Below are positions 31,523-42,000 of a stretch of 64,000 nucleotides of DNA, piece after piece. The notes beneath the pieces are model-generated. The model worked only from the letters and a program-made list of their open reading frames with translations, did not search any database and was not told where the DNA came from. The number at the start of each line of letters is the position of its first letter. Position 1 is the stretch's first letter. This stretch comes from Chelydra serpentina (Eukaryota > Chordata > Testudines > Chelydridae): positions 15,438,501 through 15,502,500 of the forward strand of contig JBAIAC010000003.1 in the NCBI GenBank assembly GCA_037349315.1, written 5' to 3'. Position numbers and translations under genes: made by a program.

Positions 31523-33768
31523 TTTTGCCGAGTCAATTTAAGTCTGATGTCTGAAAGAGGTAAGCTGGTCCACTGGTCAGAGGCAGTGTCCTCAGTGGTG
31601 GCAAGAGCTGCTGGTCCGTCACTGTGGTCCACTACGGCTGGCTTGACGTGGGAGTGGTGGATCCAGGATTTGCGTCCTTCCAGGAACACTGCAGTCTGGG
31701 TTGTTAAAAGAACCTGGTGGGGTCCAGTAAACCTCGGCTGGAGGGTGTCGCCACGAACGAACTTTTTGGCCCAGACGAAGTCCCCTGGTTGGAACGGGTG
31801 GATCTGTTCTTCCAGCGGCACGGTCTGGGAAAACTGCGAGGCTTTCCAAAGGGTACGGAGGCGAGCCTGTAGGGAGAGAAACTGGCACGCGGTCATATGA
31901 TCCCCTCCCAATAGTGAAACATCAGCACGTGGTAGCGCCCCGCCTTTGAAAGGGGGGTGTCCATAGAGCAGTTCAAAGGGGAATAATCCCAATACACGGG
32001 TTGGGCGAGTACGAAGGTGAAACAGGACCAAGGGAAGTACCTGAGGCCACTTTAACCCTGTTTCCTGACAGTATTTAGCCAATGTAAACTTAAGCTCCCT
32101 ATTCATACGCTCAACTTTCCCGCTAGACTGGGGGTGGTAGGGTGTATGAAAGGAGTGTGAAATGCCCAGTCCTTGTTCTAAACGGCCAAGGACATGACCA
32201 GTAAAGTGAGGTCCGCGATCTGAGTCAAGCACGAGAGGGATGCCAAAACGGGGTACAATGTCTCTAAGGAGGATCTTCGCCACTGTGGCAGCAGTACAAT
32301 TAGCAGTAGGAAAAGCTTCGACCCAGGAAGTCAGAGGGCAAACCAAAACAAGGAGGTGCTTTTTCCCAAAAGCCTTTGGCATATCTGCAAAGTCAATTTG
32401 AAGATGTTGAAATGGAGCAGCAGGCGGAGGTCTTCCACCCTTAATTTTGTTAAGAGGCGGAGCAGGTCCATTACGCTGACATGTGCTGCATGCTTTCACT
32501 ATTGGCAGGCAGTAGGGTTGAATGCCTGGAGCATACCAAAAGCGAGCGATGGTGTCCACAAGGGCGTGCGTGCCGTAGTGACCCCCCTTATCATGGTGCC
32601 AGCGAACTGCCACGGGGTATGTGGAGCGAGGGAGGCAGGCTCGGCCATCCGGTATAAGCCAGGTCCCTTTGACCAGAGTGGCTCCGAGGCTCTCCCACGA
32701 CTGTAGTTCAGCAGCGGGTACTGGTACGGGGTGCGGTGGAGTAAAGGAGGAGGCTGCAATAGCCAACGTGGGCATGGCTAAGGGTAAGACGGCAGCCGTC
32801 TTTGCGGAGGCATCAGCCAGGGCATTCCCACGGGTGACGGGGTTATCATCTTTAGTATGGGCCCGGCAGTGAACTACAGCCAGGACCGAGGGTTCTTGGA
32901 GGGCGTCCAAAAGCTTGTGGACGAGGGGGAGGTGCTGAATGGGTTTACCGGCAGCTGTCTGGAAACCTCGAAACTTCCAGAGGTGGATGTGACAATCCAC
33001 AACTCCAAAAGCATACTTGCTATCAGTAAAAATGGTAACGGTCTTACCAGCGGCCAGCTGGCATGCTCGGGCCAGGGCATAGAGTTCGGCGGCTTGGGCT
33101 CCCCAGTTGCCTGGCAGTGAGGCGGCCTCTTGAATGTCCCATTCAGAGGTGACTGCATAACCGGTGAAACGCTTGCCATCAACATAGAAGGAGCTTCCGT
33201 CCGAGAAGAGGATGCAATCAGGGTTGTCCAGTGGCACGTCAAACAGGTTGTCCCTTATCTGTAAGATGCTATAAACTACTTCCACACAGTCGTGCTGATC
33301 CTGGAGGACTGGCAGGTCAGGAAGCAAGGTAGCTGGATTAAGGGGCCCACACCTTTCAAAAATCAGGTTAGTGTCTTCTAAGAGTTCGGCCTCTAGCTGT
33401 TGCTGGCGATGGGCCGAAAAGACTTGGGTTGTGCCCCTACGCAGAAGGGCTGACAAGGCATGAGAGGTCCAAACCGTGGTAAAATGACCCAGGGTCAGGC
33501 TCTTTGCCTTTGTGATCAGCAGGGCAGCTGCTGCCAGAGTCTGGGTGCAGGATGGGGTTCCCTGAGCGACAGGGTCGATCTGCTGAGAGTAAAAAGCAAG
33601 CGGGAAATGGTGGGGCCCGCTCAGCTGGGTAAGGACGCCACTAGCAATTCCGCCCCTCTCGTGGACAAAAGGTGAAAGGGTTTGTTGTAATTGGGGGGGC
33701 AGAGAGACATGGAGGAGGCCACACTGTCCTTGAGTAACTGAAAGGCTTGGATCGTGTCCGGGGACCAC
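31519..33768 (-). pseudogene. pol: ERV pol 3' part: RNase H and integrase
   Basis: An uninterrupted 749-codon frame; its first Met is incidental, since pol is translated from gag. RNase H has acidic residues at about D190, E228, D249 and D319. Integrase has a zinc-binding H397-X3-H401 ... C427-X2-C430 and a D459-D517-E553 catalytic triad with 35 residues between the last two. The C-terminal DNA-binding part (RFTGPHQVLL) has GPH where GPY/F is usual. This section could be functional if supplied with the correct upstream frame, but a frameshift near 33665 separates it from RT. The shift lies in a short T run, so an assembly error is possible. Confidence 0.9.
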
Positions 33769-34724
33769 TGCAAAGGGTCAGGAGCAAGGTTAGCAGTGAG
33801 TCGGTGGAGCGGTTTACTTAACTCCCCGCAGGACGGCAACCAGGGGCGACAGAAGCCAATTAATCCTAAGAAACCTCGAAGTTGTTTCTTGGTGTTTGGC
33901 AGAGGGCAGTTTTGGATAGTCTTTATGCGGACTGGGTCCATTTGTCGCCCCTCTGGGGTCAACAGGAAGCCCAGATATCGGACCTTCTGTGAGACCCACT
34001 GAATCTTGTTAGGGTCTACCTTGTGGCCTCTGGTGTGTAGGTATAATAAAAGTGCCTTACCATCGATGCGGAGGGCAGCTTCTTCGCGGTTACCTAATAG
34101 TCCGTATAGGACTAACGTGGATCCCTGCGGACTGGTGAAGCCTTCCAAGTCGTGGCGGAGGCATTGGCTGAAAATCGTGGGGCTGTCTCTGTAGCCTTGA
34201 GGAAGTCGTTGCCAGACATAACTTTGTCCCTCCCAGGTGAAACCAAAGAGATACTGAGAGTCTGGGTGCACAGGAATGCTGAAAAAGGCTGATTTTAAGT
34301 CAATAACAGTGAACCACTCAGCATCCCAGGGGATTTGGCTGATGATAGTAGCTGGATCAGGAACTACTGCATGAAGAGGGACCACATACTGATTAACAAC
34401 CCGTAGATCCTGTACAAAGCGCCAACGAATAGGGTCTCTGTCCTTTTTAGGAGGCTTTTTGACAGGCAGTATAGGGGTGTTACAGGGAGTGCGCTGAGGG
34501 CGGACTAGCTTTTGTGCAATGAATCCCTCGATAATGGGGCAGATGCCCTCCCGGGCTTCCAGTGACAGGGGGTATTGAGGGACTGACGGGGGGGTTAAGG
34601 AGGGCTTCACTTGAATCCTTACTGGCTCTGCCGAAAGGAGCAGGCCAACATCAGTGTCAGAAATTCCCCAGAGGGTTAAAGGCAAGTCAGTGAGGTCAGG
34701 GGAGAGAGAGGGGGGGTTTCCCAA
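33640..34724 (-). pseudogene. pol: ERV reverse transcriptase, catalytic dyad missing
   Basis: Reads through fingers and palm: KPPKKDRDPIRWRFVQDLR, first catalytic aspartate D142 (FTVIDLKSAFF), and LPQGYRDSPTIFSQ at 174-187. Where Y-x-D-D should follow, the frame reads LVLYGLLGNREEA (residues 205-217). The Asp pair and several neighbours have been removed by an in-frame deletion (about 34090-34110). Connection-domain sequence (KKQLRGFLGLIGFCRPW) continues to a frameshift near 33665. Without the dyad this RT cannot polymerise, even if the homopolymer-associated frameshifts at both ends were assembly errors. Confidence 0.9.
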
Positions 34725-35115
34725 TTACCCTGAGTTGGGGCCGAATCTCCTAACACTGTCATCAATAATCCTACCCCTTCAGGAGCGCAGGTTAAAGTAG
34801 CCTCAAGCTTATAGAGTAAATCCCGGCCCATCGAAGGGATCGGACAAGCTGGGGAAAAAGAAAACGGTGAGAAAAACATTTATCAGCATAAACAACATTT
34901 AAAGGCAAAGTGAGTCCCAGAGACTGTGGGTTGCCCTCCACCCCAGTTGCAGTTTTAACCTCAGAGGATAGCCAGGGGGAGGGGGCATGATTTAAGAGAG
35001 AGAAAGTAGCTCCAGTATCAATGAGGAAAGAGACAGGCAGGCCTTGGACTGAAAGGGTTAGACGAGGCTCTTTGCTGGGAGGGGAGAAAGTGAGGAAGGA
35101 GCCGGCTAAAGACAT
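34700..35115 (-). pseudogene. pro: ERV protease and start of RT, frameshifted
   Basis: The aspartic protease active site is seen as FLIDTGATFSLL near 35030. The frame (first Met 35115) lies in the same register as the nucleocapsid frame, separated from it by one TGA stop. It shifts near 34865, after which a second register (PIPSMGRDLLYKL to APTQGNWETP) gives the protease-RT junction, and shifts again near 34712 in a run of seven G into the RT frame. The protease N-terminal half is intact. Confidence 0.85.
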
Positions 35116-35163
35116 TAAGGAAATAAGACCATCACATTGTTTGCCTTCGCCCCCGGGGTACCG

Positions 35164-35544
35164 TCATTGAGGAGGCTGAGTTTGCTGCAGCTGCTGCTGT
35201 TGCCCGTAGTTGATCCAGGCCTGGGGAACGGGCTGAGCTGGTGGTGCAGGGGTGTATTCGTCCCTGGTGTAAGTATCTGCGGATGCGACCGGACCCTCTG
35301 GGCGTCCCCAGGGGCATTCACGTTTAAAGTGACCGGGCTGTCCGCACTGAAAACAATTTCCTGGTGGCTGGGGTTGCCAAGACCTTCTTCCCCGAGCACC
35401 CTGAAATCCCCTGCCACGGCCACGGCCTCTGCCTCGAACACCGCCGCGAAAAGCTAAAGCCATCAACTTATATTCTTCCTTTTTCTCTTTCTTTTTACTA
35501 CTTTCCCTTTCTTTCTCCCATGCAAAATCAGCTACGTCCAACAC
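35164..35544 (-). pseudogene. gag: ERV Gag: end of capsid and nucleocapsid
   Basis: A charged helix (WEKERESSKKKEKKEE) typical of the capsid C-terminus leads to an Arg/Gly-rich segment and one zinc knuckle, CFQCGQPGHFKREC (C-X2-C-X4-H-X4-C), then a Gln/Pro-rich tail. The frame ends at TGA 35166-35164 followed by CGG. The protease frame is in the same register beyond it, so gag-pol could be made by stop-codon readthrough, the gammaretroviral strategy. The capsid core is absent upstream. Confidence 0.88.
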
Positions 35545-36134
35545 TGAAGTGACTGACTCACCTCCCCAACCTGCTGCATCTGCTTGATCTTTTGCCTAGT
35601 AATTACTCCTCCCGAGGTGTGCCCTTCCATTTCCCCCTTATCCCTCTGCAGAGATTCCGATCTGGAGTCCTGCAGATTCCCCTCTGCGCCCTGGAGAGAG
35701 TCCCCCTGCGGAGGAATAGGGGCAGGTGCAGTGGGGACCAACTGACGAGTCAAAACACGCCGTGGTTTACACCCTTCATCGAAATAACATGGAGGGGGTT
35801 CACTCTCGGGAGAATACCTGACTGTCATAATTTTTAAAGATTTCCACAGCTCTGCTGCTGTGTCCCAACAAAACCAGTAACATAACTGTCCCGGATGGTC
35901 TTTTTCGATCTGGCTCCTTACTCCTCTTAAGGCAGCCTGTTCGAAAGAGCCATACGAAGGCCACCTCATCTCCGGGTCGGCCAATACCGCGGTATACCCA
36001 GTCCAATTCCTTACACACAGTGTGTACAACTTCCTCCTAGACATTCCTGTCTGTACTGGGAGTTTCCCTTCGTTCCATAACTTATTTACAATCCCCAACG
36101 GACTCTCAAGAGGCACACTAGTCCCTTGACCCAT
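35532..36134 (-). pseudogene. gag: ERV Gag: matrix and p12-like region, capsid deleted
   Basis: Begins MGQGTS; Gly2 suits N-myristoylation and membrane targeting of matrix. About 130 residues of helical matrix are followed by a Pro/Ser/Glu-rich linker. At residue ~195 the frame leaves homology and stops, and the nucleocapsid frame begins in another register around 35545. The roughly 250-residue capsid expected between is missing, apparently through one deletion with junction near 35550. The protein cannot form a normal core. Confidence 0.87.
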
Positions 36135-36287
36135 GGTGTCTGACAGGAGCCCTCCAACTGGCGTTTATCCTGCTGTCCAGTACACGACCCCTCAATATTG
36201 AATTGGCTGGGAGAAATCTCCCGTGGCGCCTGCCAATTCGTATATGAGTGGTCTGACCACTGGACAGAGGCACCGCACCAGAAGGAT

Positions 36288-36305
36288 ATCCCGGACGAGC
36301 CCCCA
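36288..36305 (-). promoter_or_regulatory. Primer binding site for tRNA-Pro
   Basis: On minus TGGGGGCTCGTCCGGGAT, three bases after the 5' LTR; this is the standard tRNA-Pro PBS of gammaretroviruses such as murine leukaemia virus. Confidence 0.95.
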
Positions 36306-36308
36306 AAT

Positions 36309-36720
36309 TGTTAGGTAAAAAGCAAGTCCCTACTCACCTCTCCAGCACCCGAGTTCGTGCGGAGTTGGTATGGGGCTCACAATCTGTCAGAGACCAGACA
36401 CCAATTCGTTGATCAACGGGCTCACACTATCCTTAGCTCAAAAAGCTTCAGAGTAAGTGTGGCAAGTTTATTAGGGGTGAGCATCAATATTTATACACAG
36501 AAGTAAACAAAGTGATTAACAGATCATAATGGTCATGCATAATCAATCAAGATTCTACAGGATAAAACGGGTTAAAATGTAAATTCTAAAAGACAAAGGG
36601 GAGATGGCTACTTAAGGGGAGGGGGGTGTCATGAGTAGTTCGCAGGTCAGAGCTTTGATTAAAAGTTCAGACAGAGACATCAAGTTTAAGTTTAAGCTCA
36701 TCAAAAGTTCAGACTCAACA
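36309..36720 (-). repeat. 5' LTR of the ERV
   Basis: 412 bp, reads the same as 29595-30006 throughout. TATA box 36495-36488, AATAAA 36472-36467. A strong splice-donor consensus GAG|GTGAGTA lies in the U5 part (GTGAGTA at 36337-36331). Confidence 0.95.
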
Positions 36721-36724
36721 ACTA

Positions 36725-38210
36725 TATAAATGCTGCTATTACTTCCTAGGCAGGTAATGAGAGGTAAGGAAGGAGGAGCCTGGGGGCTGTGGTGGGGAAG
36801 AGGTGTTGGCAGTACCCCACCTTCCCCTGAGATGAAGGGAAGTGGATTCAGAGAGCCTCTTTCCCGCACACTCCCTGTTCTGAGGGAGGCCAGGGATTTG
36901 GGCGGAAGGGGTTTGGTAAGCATCTCTGTATTGCACAGGCAGGGGTTTCACAGCCTGAGATCAGCCCTGTGGGGCAGTACCACCAGAACCAAGGGCCCAT
37001 TCCCTGCCCGAGCGCTGGGTTACCTGTTCCTCTCCAGCACCATGAGCTCCTCAGCATTCCTCTTCCCATGATCCCCAGTGCAGGGTCTCTGGGGGGTGGG
37101 GGGCATTGCCCCCCACAGACCTGCAGGCATTTCCTGACCCTGTCCAACTGCTATGACCTGGTGTCCCCACATGCAGAGAGCAGAGCAGCCCCACTGCCCC
37201 GTGATACCTGGGGCCTGAGGAGCGGTTCAGAGCAGGCCCATGTTCTCCAGCTGGTGGAAGCAGCTCTCTTGCTCTTGCCATGGGGAGTGGGAGCAGGGAG
37301 GATGCTCTTCACAGATCTTGAGATACCTGTGGGCTCGGGGGAGGACCCCCGGCCCATTCCATGCAGTTTGTGCCTTTATCAAGGTTCCTCTGTCACAGGA
37401 CATGGTACGGCCTGTCGTGTCTACCCCACCACAGGGAGTCTGCAGCTTTGGGTCCAGCTCTCTGTGCTGCATGGAGATGACCCAGGAGCCAAGGCCCAAG
37501 GCCTATCTCTATAACACTCTCCTTCAGCCCCAGCCCCATTCACTCCCAGTGTAACCAACATCCTTACTACAACCATTCTGCATTCCGCTCAGTCGTCCTC
37601 CTCCTCACGCCTCCTCTGGCAGCAGCAGCAGCAGCAGCACATCCATCACTGACTGACCTTGTGGTGCTTTGCAAGAGCTGATGGGCTCTAAGCAAGCAAA
37701 CATCATTGGTCTTTCTGGAGCTCCCTGTGGCTACCCCTGCCCTTCTCCTGCCTCTGTCCTCCCTGCGCTCAGAGCTGCAGCAAGGCGCTCGGTATTGCTG
37801 GCGGCTCCAGCTGGCATATAGCTCCAGCAGGGACAACTCACGTCCCTGGCAGGTGGCACTGCGGGAGCAGCCTGACTGGGGCTCTTCTAGTGCCCGGGGA
37901 GAGCTGCAAAGGCCAGAAAGCGCTAGGATGTGGTCCCTGCGCATCCCACTGGGTGTGCAGCCGCGACTCCTGCTGGTCTCCCCTCGGTGTGAACAGGCGC
38001 TCGCTACAATGGGCCTTGTGCTAAATCAAAGACAGCAGGAAATCTCATCCTGCATTGCATTAAACCCTTCCTGGGGGTCACACTAGGGGCTCCCCTCCTG
38101 GCCCCTTAACCCTTTCTTGATCAGCACCTTGCTCCCTCCACCTCCTCACCTCTGTGACCTCTAGGACAGCCAGTGGCTGGGGGGCTGGGCTGTGACATCT
38201 GGTGGAGACA
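36725..38210. other. Spacer between ERV and Gmr1 element
   Basis: Holds a short CAG repeat (about 37620-37640). Several short frames exist without family similarity, codon support or splice context. No gene called. Confidence 0.4.
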
Positions 38211-38621
38211 GTGTGACAGATATGGCAACTTCCTGCCATATCCGGGGAGACCTTATTGAATCCATCTGAAGTATTTTTGGGGTCCCATGTCTTAAAGTAA
38301 TAGTTCATGTATGATTCTGTTCTGCGGCATGGGGGCGGGGTTGCCACAGCTCCTCCTGGAACTGAAAACGGGGTAGTGATGAGGCAAATCAGCCAGGTAC
38401 CACCTCCTGGGAAGGTTCTTATCTACTAGTTCAGACTGGATTCTCTAGAGACCAACAGACAAAGAAAGGACATCTGGATAAATTGGCTGAATTTAAACTG
38501 ATTTGAGGCTTGCTTTCTGATCCAGCAAATGGACAGGAGCTGCTCTCCAAGGGGATCCCTACCCTTGCAGAAGGGTTGATAAAATGTTGGGCTCTGGGGG
38601 CCCCATAAGACTGATGGGTGA
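38211..38621. mobile_element. Older LTR-like repeat, left part (split by Gmr1 element)
   Basis: Sequence to the left (TGTGACAGATATGGCAAC onward) and right (44504-~44900, with AAGAATAAATGTGCTTGC, a poly(A)-signal context) of the Gmr1 element look like one older LTR or ERV-related repeat into which it inserted. I infer this from composition and the AATAAA context; no second copy is in the window. Confidence 0.35.
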
Positions 38622-39037
38622 TGTCACGGAGTGTGGGGGAGTCAGGTCCTGCACCCCTCTTCCCGGGATTCAATGTGACTCTCAGCCAGCCAGTAGAACA
38701 GAAGGTTTATTAGGGTTGTCAGGAAAGAGTCCATACAGAGCTTGTAAGTATGACCAGGACCCCTCTGCTGGGCCTTCTGGGGGGGCAGAGAGCTTAGACC
38801 CCAGCTCTGGGGCTCTCTGCGTTTCACCACCCAGCTTCGAACTGAAACCAAAAAGCCAAAACCCCTAGCAGCCTCTCTTCCCCTCCCCCGGGGCCCCTCC
38901 TCTAGCCTGTCCATTCTCCCAGCCAAAGGTGTCACCTCCCAACCCCCGTCCTGGCTCATGTTACAGCCTCAGGTAAAGTCTCGCATTTCCAATGCAGCCT
39001 CCCAGGTCAGATCCATCTCGCTCTCTACTCCGTCACA
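38622..39037 (-). repeat. 3' LTR of the Gmr1-like element
   Basis: 416 bp; on minus TGTGACGGAG to CCGTGACA. AATAAA at 38711-38706. The last codons of the gag-pol frame and its stop (39025-39027) lie in its first 13 bases. One difference from the other LTR was noted, at about 38797 (A here, G at 44263). Confidence 0.95.
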
Positions 39038-42000
39038 TCTCTCCCCCCTTCGAGACTGAACTGAGCGGGGTCACTCTGACCAGTGGCCTGGGGAAGTTCA
39101 GGGCCCCCTCTCCGGGACAACGCATCCGCTATCAGGTTGGCGCTTCCCTTCACATGGACCACGTCCATGTCGTAATCCTGCAGGAGCAGGCTCCACCTCA
39201 GGAGCTTGGCGTTGGCCCCTTTCATCTGGTGTAGCCAGGTCAGGGGCGAGTGGTCGGTGTACACGGTGAAGTGTCGCCCGAATAGATACGGCTCTAGTTT
39301 CTTGAGGGCCCACACCATGGCCAGGCATTCCTTCTCGATGGCCGCATAATTCTGCTCTCGGGGTAGCAGCTTCTTGCTTAAATACACGATGGGGTGTCTC
39401 TGCCCCGTTTCATCCTCCTGCATTAACACTGCCCCCAGACCCATGTCTGAGGCGTCGGTGAACACCAGAAAGGGCTTGTCAAAGTCTGGGTTTGCCAGAA
39501 CCGGGCCCCTGATCAAAGCCTCCTTCAGTGCACAGAGAGCCCTCTGGCACTCCTCGGTCCAGACCACCTTGTCTGGCTTCCCCTTCTTGCATAGCTCAGT
39601 GATGGGGGTGGCTATGGCGCTAAAGTGGGGCACAAATCTTCGATAGTACCCCGCCATCCCAATAAAGGCCTGGACCTGCTTCTTAGTTTGTGGAGCGGGC
39701 CAGTCCCGGATCACCTCCACCTTGGCTGGTTCTGGCTTTAGGTGGCCGCTCCCCACCCGGTGTCCCAGGTAGGACACTTCAGCCATCCCCACCTTGCACT
39801 TCTCCGCTTTTACGGTCAGCCCAGCCTCCCGGAGTCGGTCCAGCACTTGTTTAACTTGGGACACATGGTCCTCCCAGGTCTGGCTAAAGACACAGATGTC
39901 ATCAATATACGCCACAGCGAAGCTCTCCATCCCCTTCAGTAGCTGATCCACCAGGCGCTGGAAGGTGGCTGGCGCTCCCTTGAGGCCGAAAGGCAGGGTC
40001 AGGAACTCGTAGAGCCCCAGAGGGGTAATGAAGGCAGATTTCAGCCGGGCATCTGCATCCAGTGGCACTTGCCAGTAGCCCTTTGTAAGATCCATGGTGG
40101 TAAGGTACCGAGCCCCTCCCAGCTTGTCTAGGAGCTCGTCCGGCCGGGGCATGGGGTAGGCATCAGATACAGTGATGGCGTTGAGCTTCCGATAGTCCAC
40201 ACAGAACCGGATCGACCCATCCTTTTTGGGGACCAGCACCACCGGCGAGGCCCAAGGGCTGGACGACGGCTGGATCACCCCCAAAGCCAGCATGTCCTTG
40301 ACCTCTCTTTCCAGGTCCCGAGCTGTCTTCCCTGTGACTCGGTAGGGGGAGCATCTTATAGGTTGGTGCGCTCCTGTCTGCACCCGGTGGACAGTCAGAT
40401 TAGTGCGACCCGGCTGGTTGGAAAACAGCTGTTGGTACCGATGCAGCACCCCTCTGATCTCAGCTTGCTGGGCAGGGGTTAGCTGATCAGAGAGGGGGAT
40501 CGTTTCTTGGGAGGAGCCAGCTCCTGTCTCAGGGAATAGATCTACTAGAGGGTCACTTCCCTGCTCCTCCCAATGTCCACACACGGCCAGCACCACATTC
40601 CCCCTGTCATAATATGGCTTCATCATATTGACATGGTAGACCCGGCAGTGGTGTGCCCGGTTAGACAGCTCCACCACATAATTTACCTCATTTAGCTGCT
40701 TGACAACCTTGAAAGGGCCTTCCCAAGCGGCCTGCAGCTTGTTTTTCCTCACGGGAATGAGAACCATCACCTGATCCCCCGTGGCGTAGGCGCGGGCCCG
40801 CGCCGTGCGGTCATACCAGACCCTTTGCTTCCTCTGGGCTCTGGCCAGATTTCCCTTGGCCAGGCCCATGAGCTCAGTAAGTCTCTCTCGGAAGGTCAGG
40901 ACATACTCCACCACTGACTCTCCCTCGGGGGCCGCCTCCCCCTCCCATTCGTCTCTCATCAGGTCCAGGGGCCCCCGTACCCTCCTGCCGTATAACAGTT
41001 CGAAGGGCGAGAATCCGGTAGACTCCTGGGGCACTTCCCTGTACGCGAACAGCAGGTGCGGTAGGTATTTGTCCCAGTCCTGCGGGTGCTGGTTCATAAA
41101 GGTTTTCAGCATCATCTTTAGCGTCCCATTGAACCTCTCCACCAGCCCATTGGACTGGGGGTGATATGCTGAGGCCCAGCTGTGCCGGACCCCACATTTT
41201 TCCCACAAGCACCGGAGCAGGGCCGACATGAAGTTGGACCCTTGGTCTGTCAGGACTTCCTTGGGGAACCCCACTCGGCTGAAAATGGTCAGCAGCGCAT
41301 CCGCCACGGTGTCTGCTTCAATGGAGGATAAGGGCACCGCCTCGGGGTAACGGGTGGCGAAATCTACCACCACCAGAATGTATTTCTTCCCCGACCGGGT
41401 TGTCTTGCTGAGAGGCCCCACTATGTCCATGGCCACCTTCTGGAAGGGCTCCTCTATGATGGGCAAAGGCCTCAAAGCCGCTTTCCACTTGTCCCGGGCC
41501 TTCCCCACCCGCTGGCAGGGGTCACAGGACCGGCAGTACTGATGGACAGTTGTAAAGACCCCAGGCCGGTAAAAGTTCTGTAGCAGCCTCTGCCTGGTGC
41601 GCCGGATTCCCTGGTGCCCTGCGAGAGGGATGTCATGGGCTAGGTACAGTAGCTTGCGGCGATACTTCTGGGGGACCACCAGCTGCCTCCTGATCCCCCA
41701 CGTCTCCATCTCACCGGGGGGAGCCCATTCCCGGTACAGGAACCCCTTCTCCCACAGGAACCTCTCCTGGCAACCTCTCCACATGGTCCGCACCTCCCTG
41801 CGGTCGGCCAGGTCCCTGAGCTTCCGCAAGGAGGGATCTCTCTGTAACTCGGCCTGGAACTCAGCCGCTGGGGAAGGAATGGGAACCTGTTCCCTCATGC
41901 TGTCTGTGTCTGAGGTCGCAGCCTCTCTGCGCCTGGTCCTGGGGTACTCCCTCCCCACTGGGCCAGGGTCTTGCGCCCCGTGCAAGGCACCCTCTCCGAG

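Larger units (their letters stand above)
29595..36720 (-). mobile_element. Gammaretrovirus-like ERV, recent insertion, defective gag-pol
   Basis: Provirus read on minus: LTR (36309-36720), PBS, gag, pro, pol, env, PPT, LTR (29595-30006). The 412-bp LTRs appear identical by eye, and the target duplication is ACTA (29591-29594, 36721-36724); four bases are usual for gammaretroviruses. The tRNA-Pro PBS, N-terminal MGQG of Gag, single zinc knuckle, in-frame stop between gag and pro, and CX6CC envelope agree with that class. Damage: capsid missing from gag, frameshifts in gag, pro and pol, and RT without its catalytic dyad. Env is open throughout. Identical LTRs imply recent integration, yet the enzyme genes are broken, so this copy was probably mobilised by proteins from another provirus. 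Confidence 0.93.

Noticed and set aside
32356..33242. Several 80-120 codon frames on the opposite strand of the ERV pol
   Set aside because: Shadows of the long RNase H-integrase frame.
37566..38086. Coding exon with polyglutamine from the CAG repeat
   Set aside because: Only about six CAG units, no flanking splice sites that fit and no recognisable domain.
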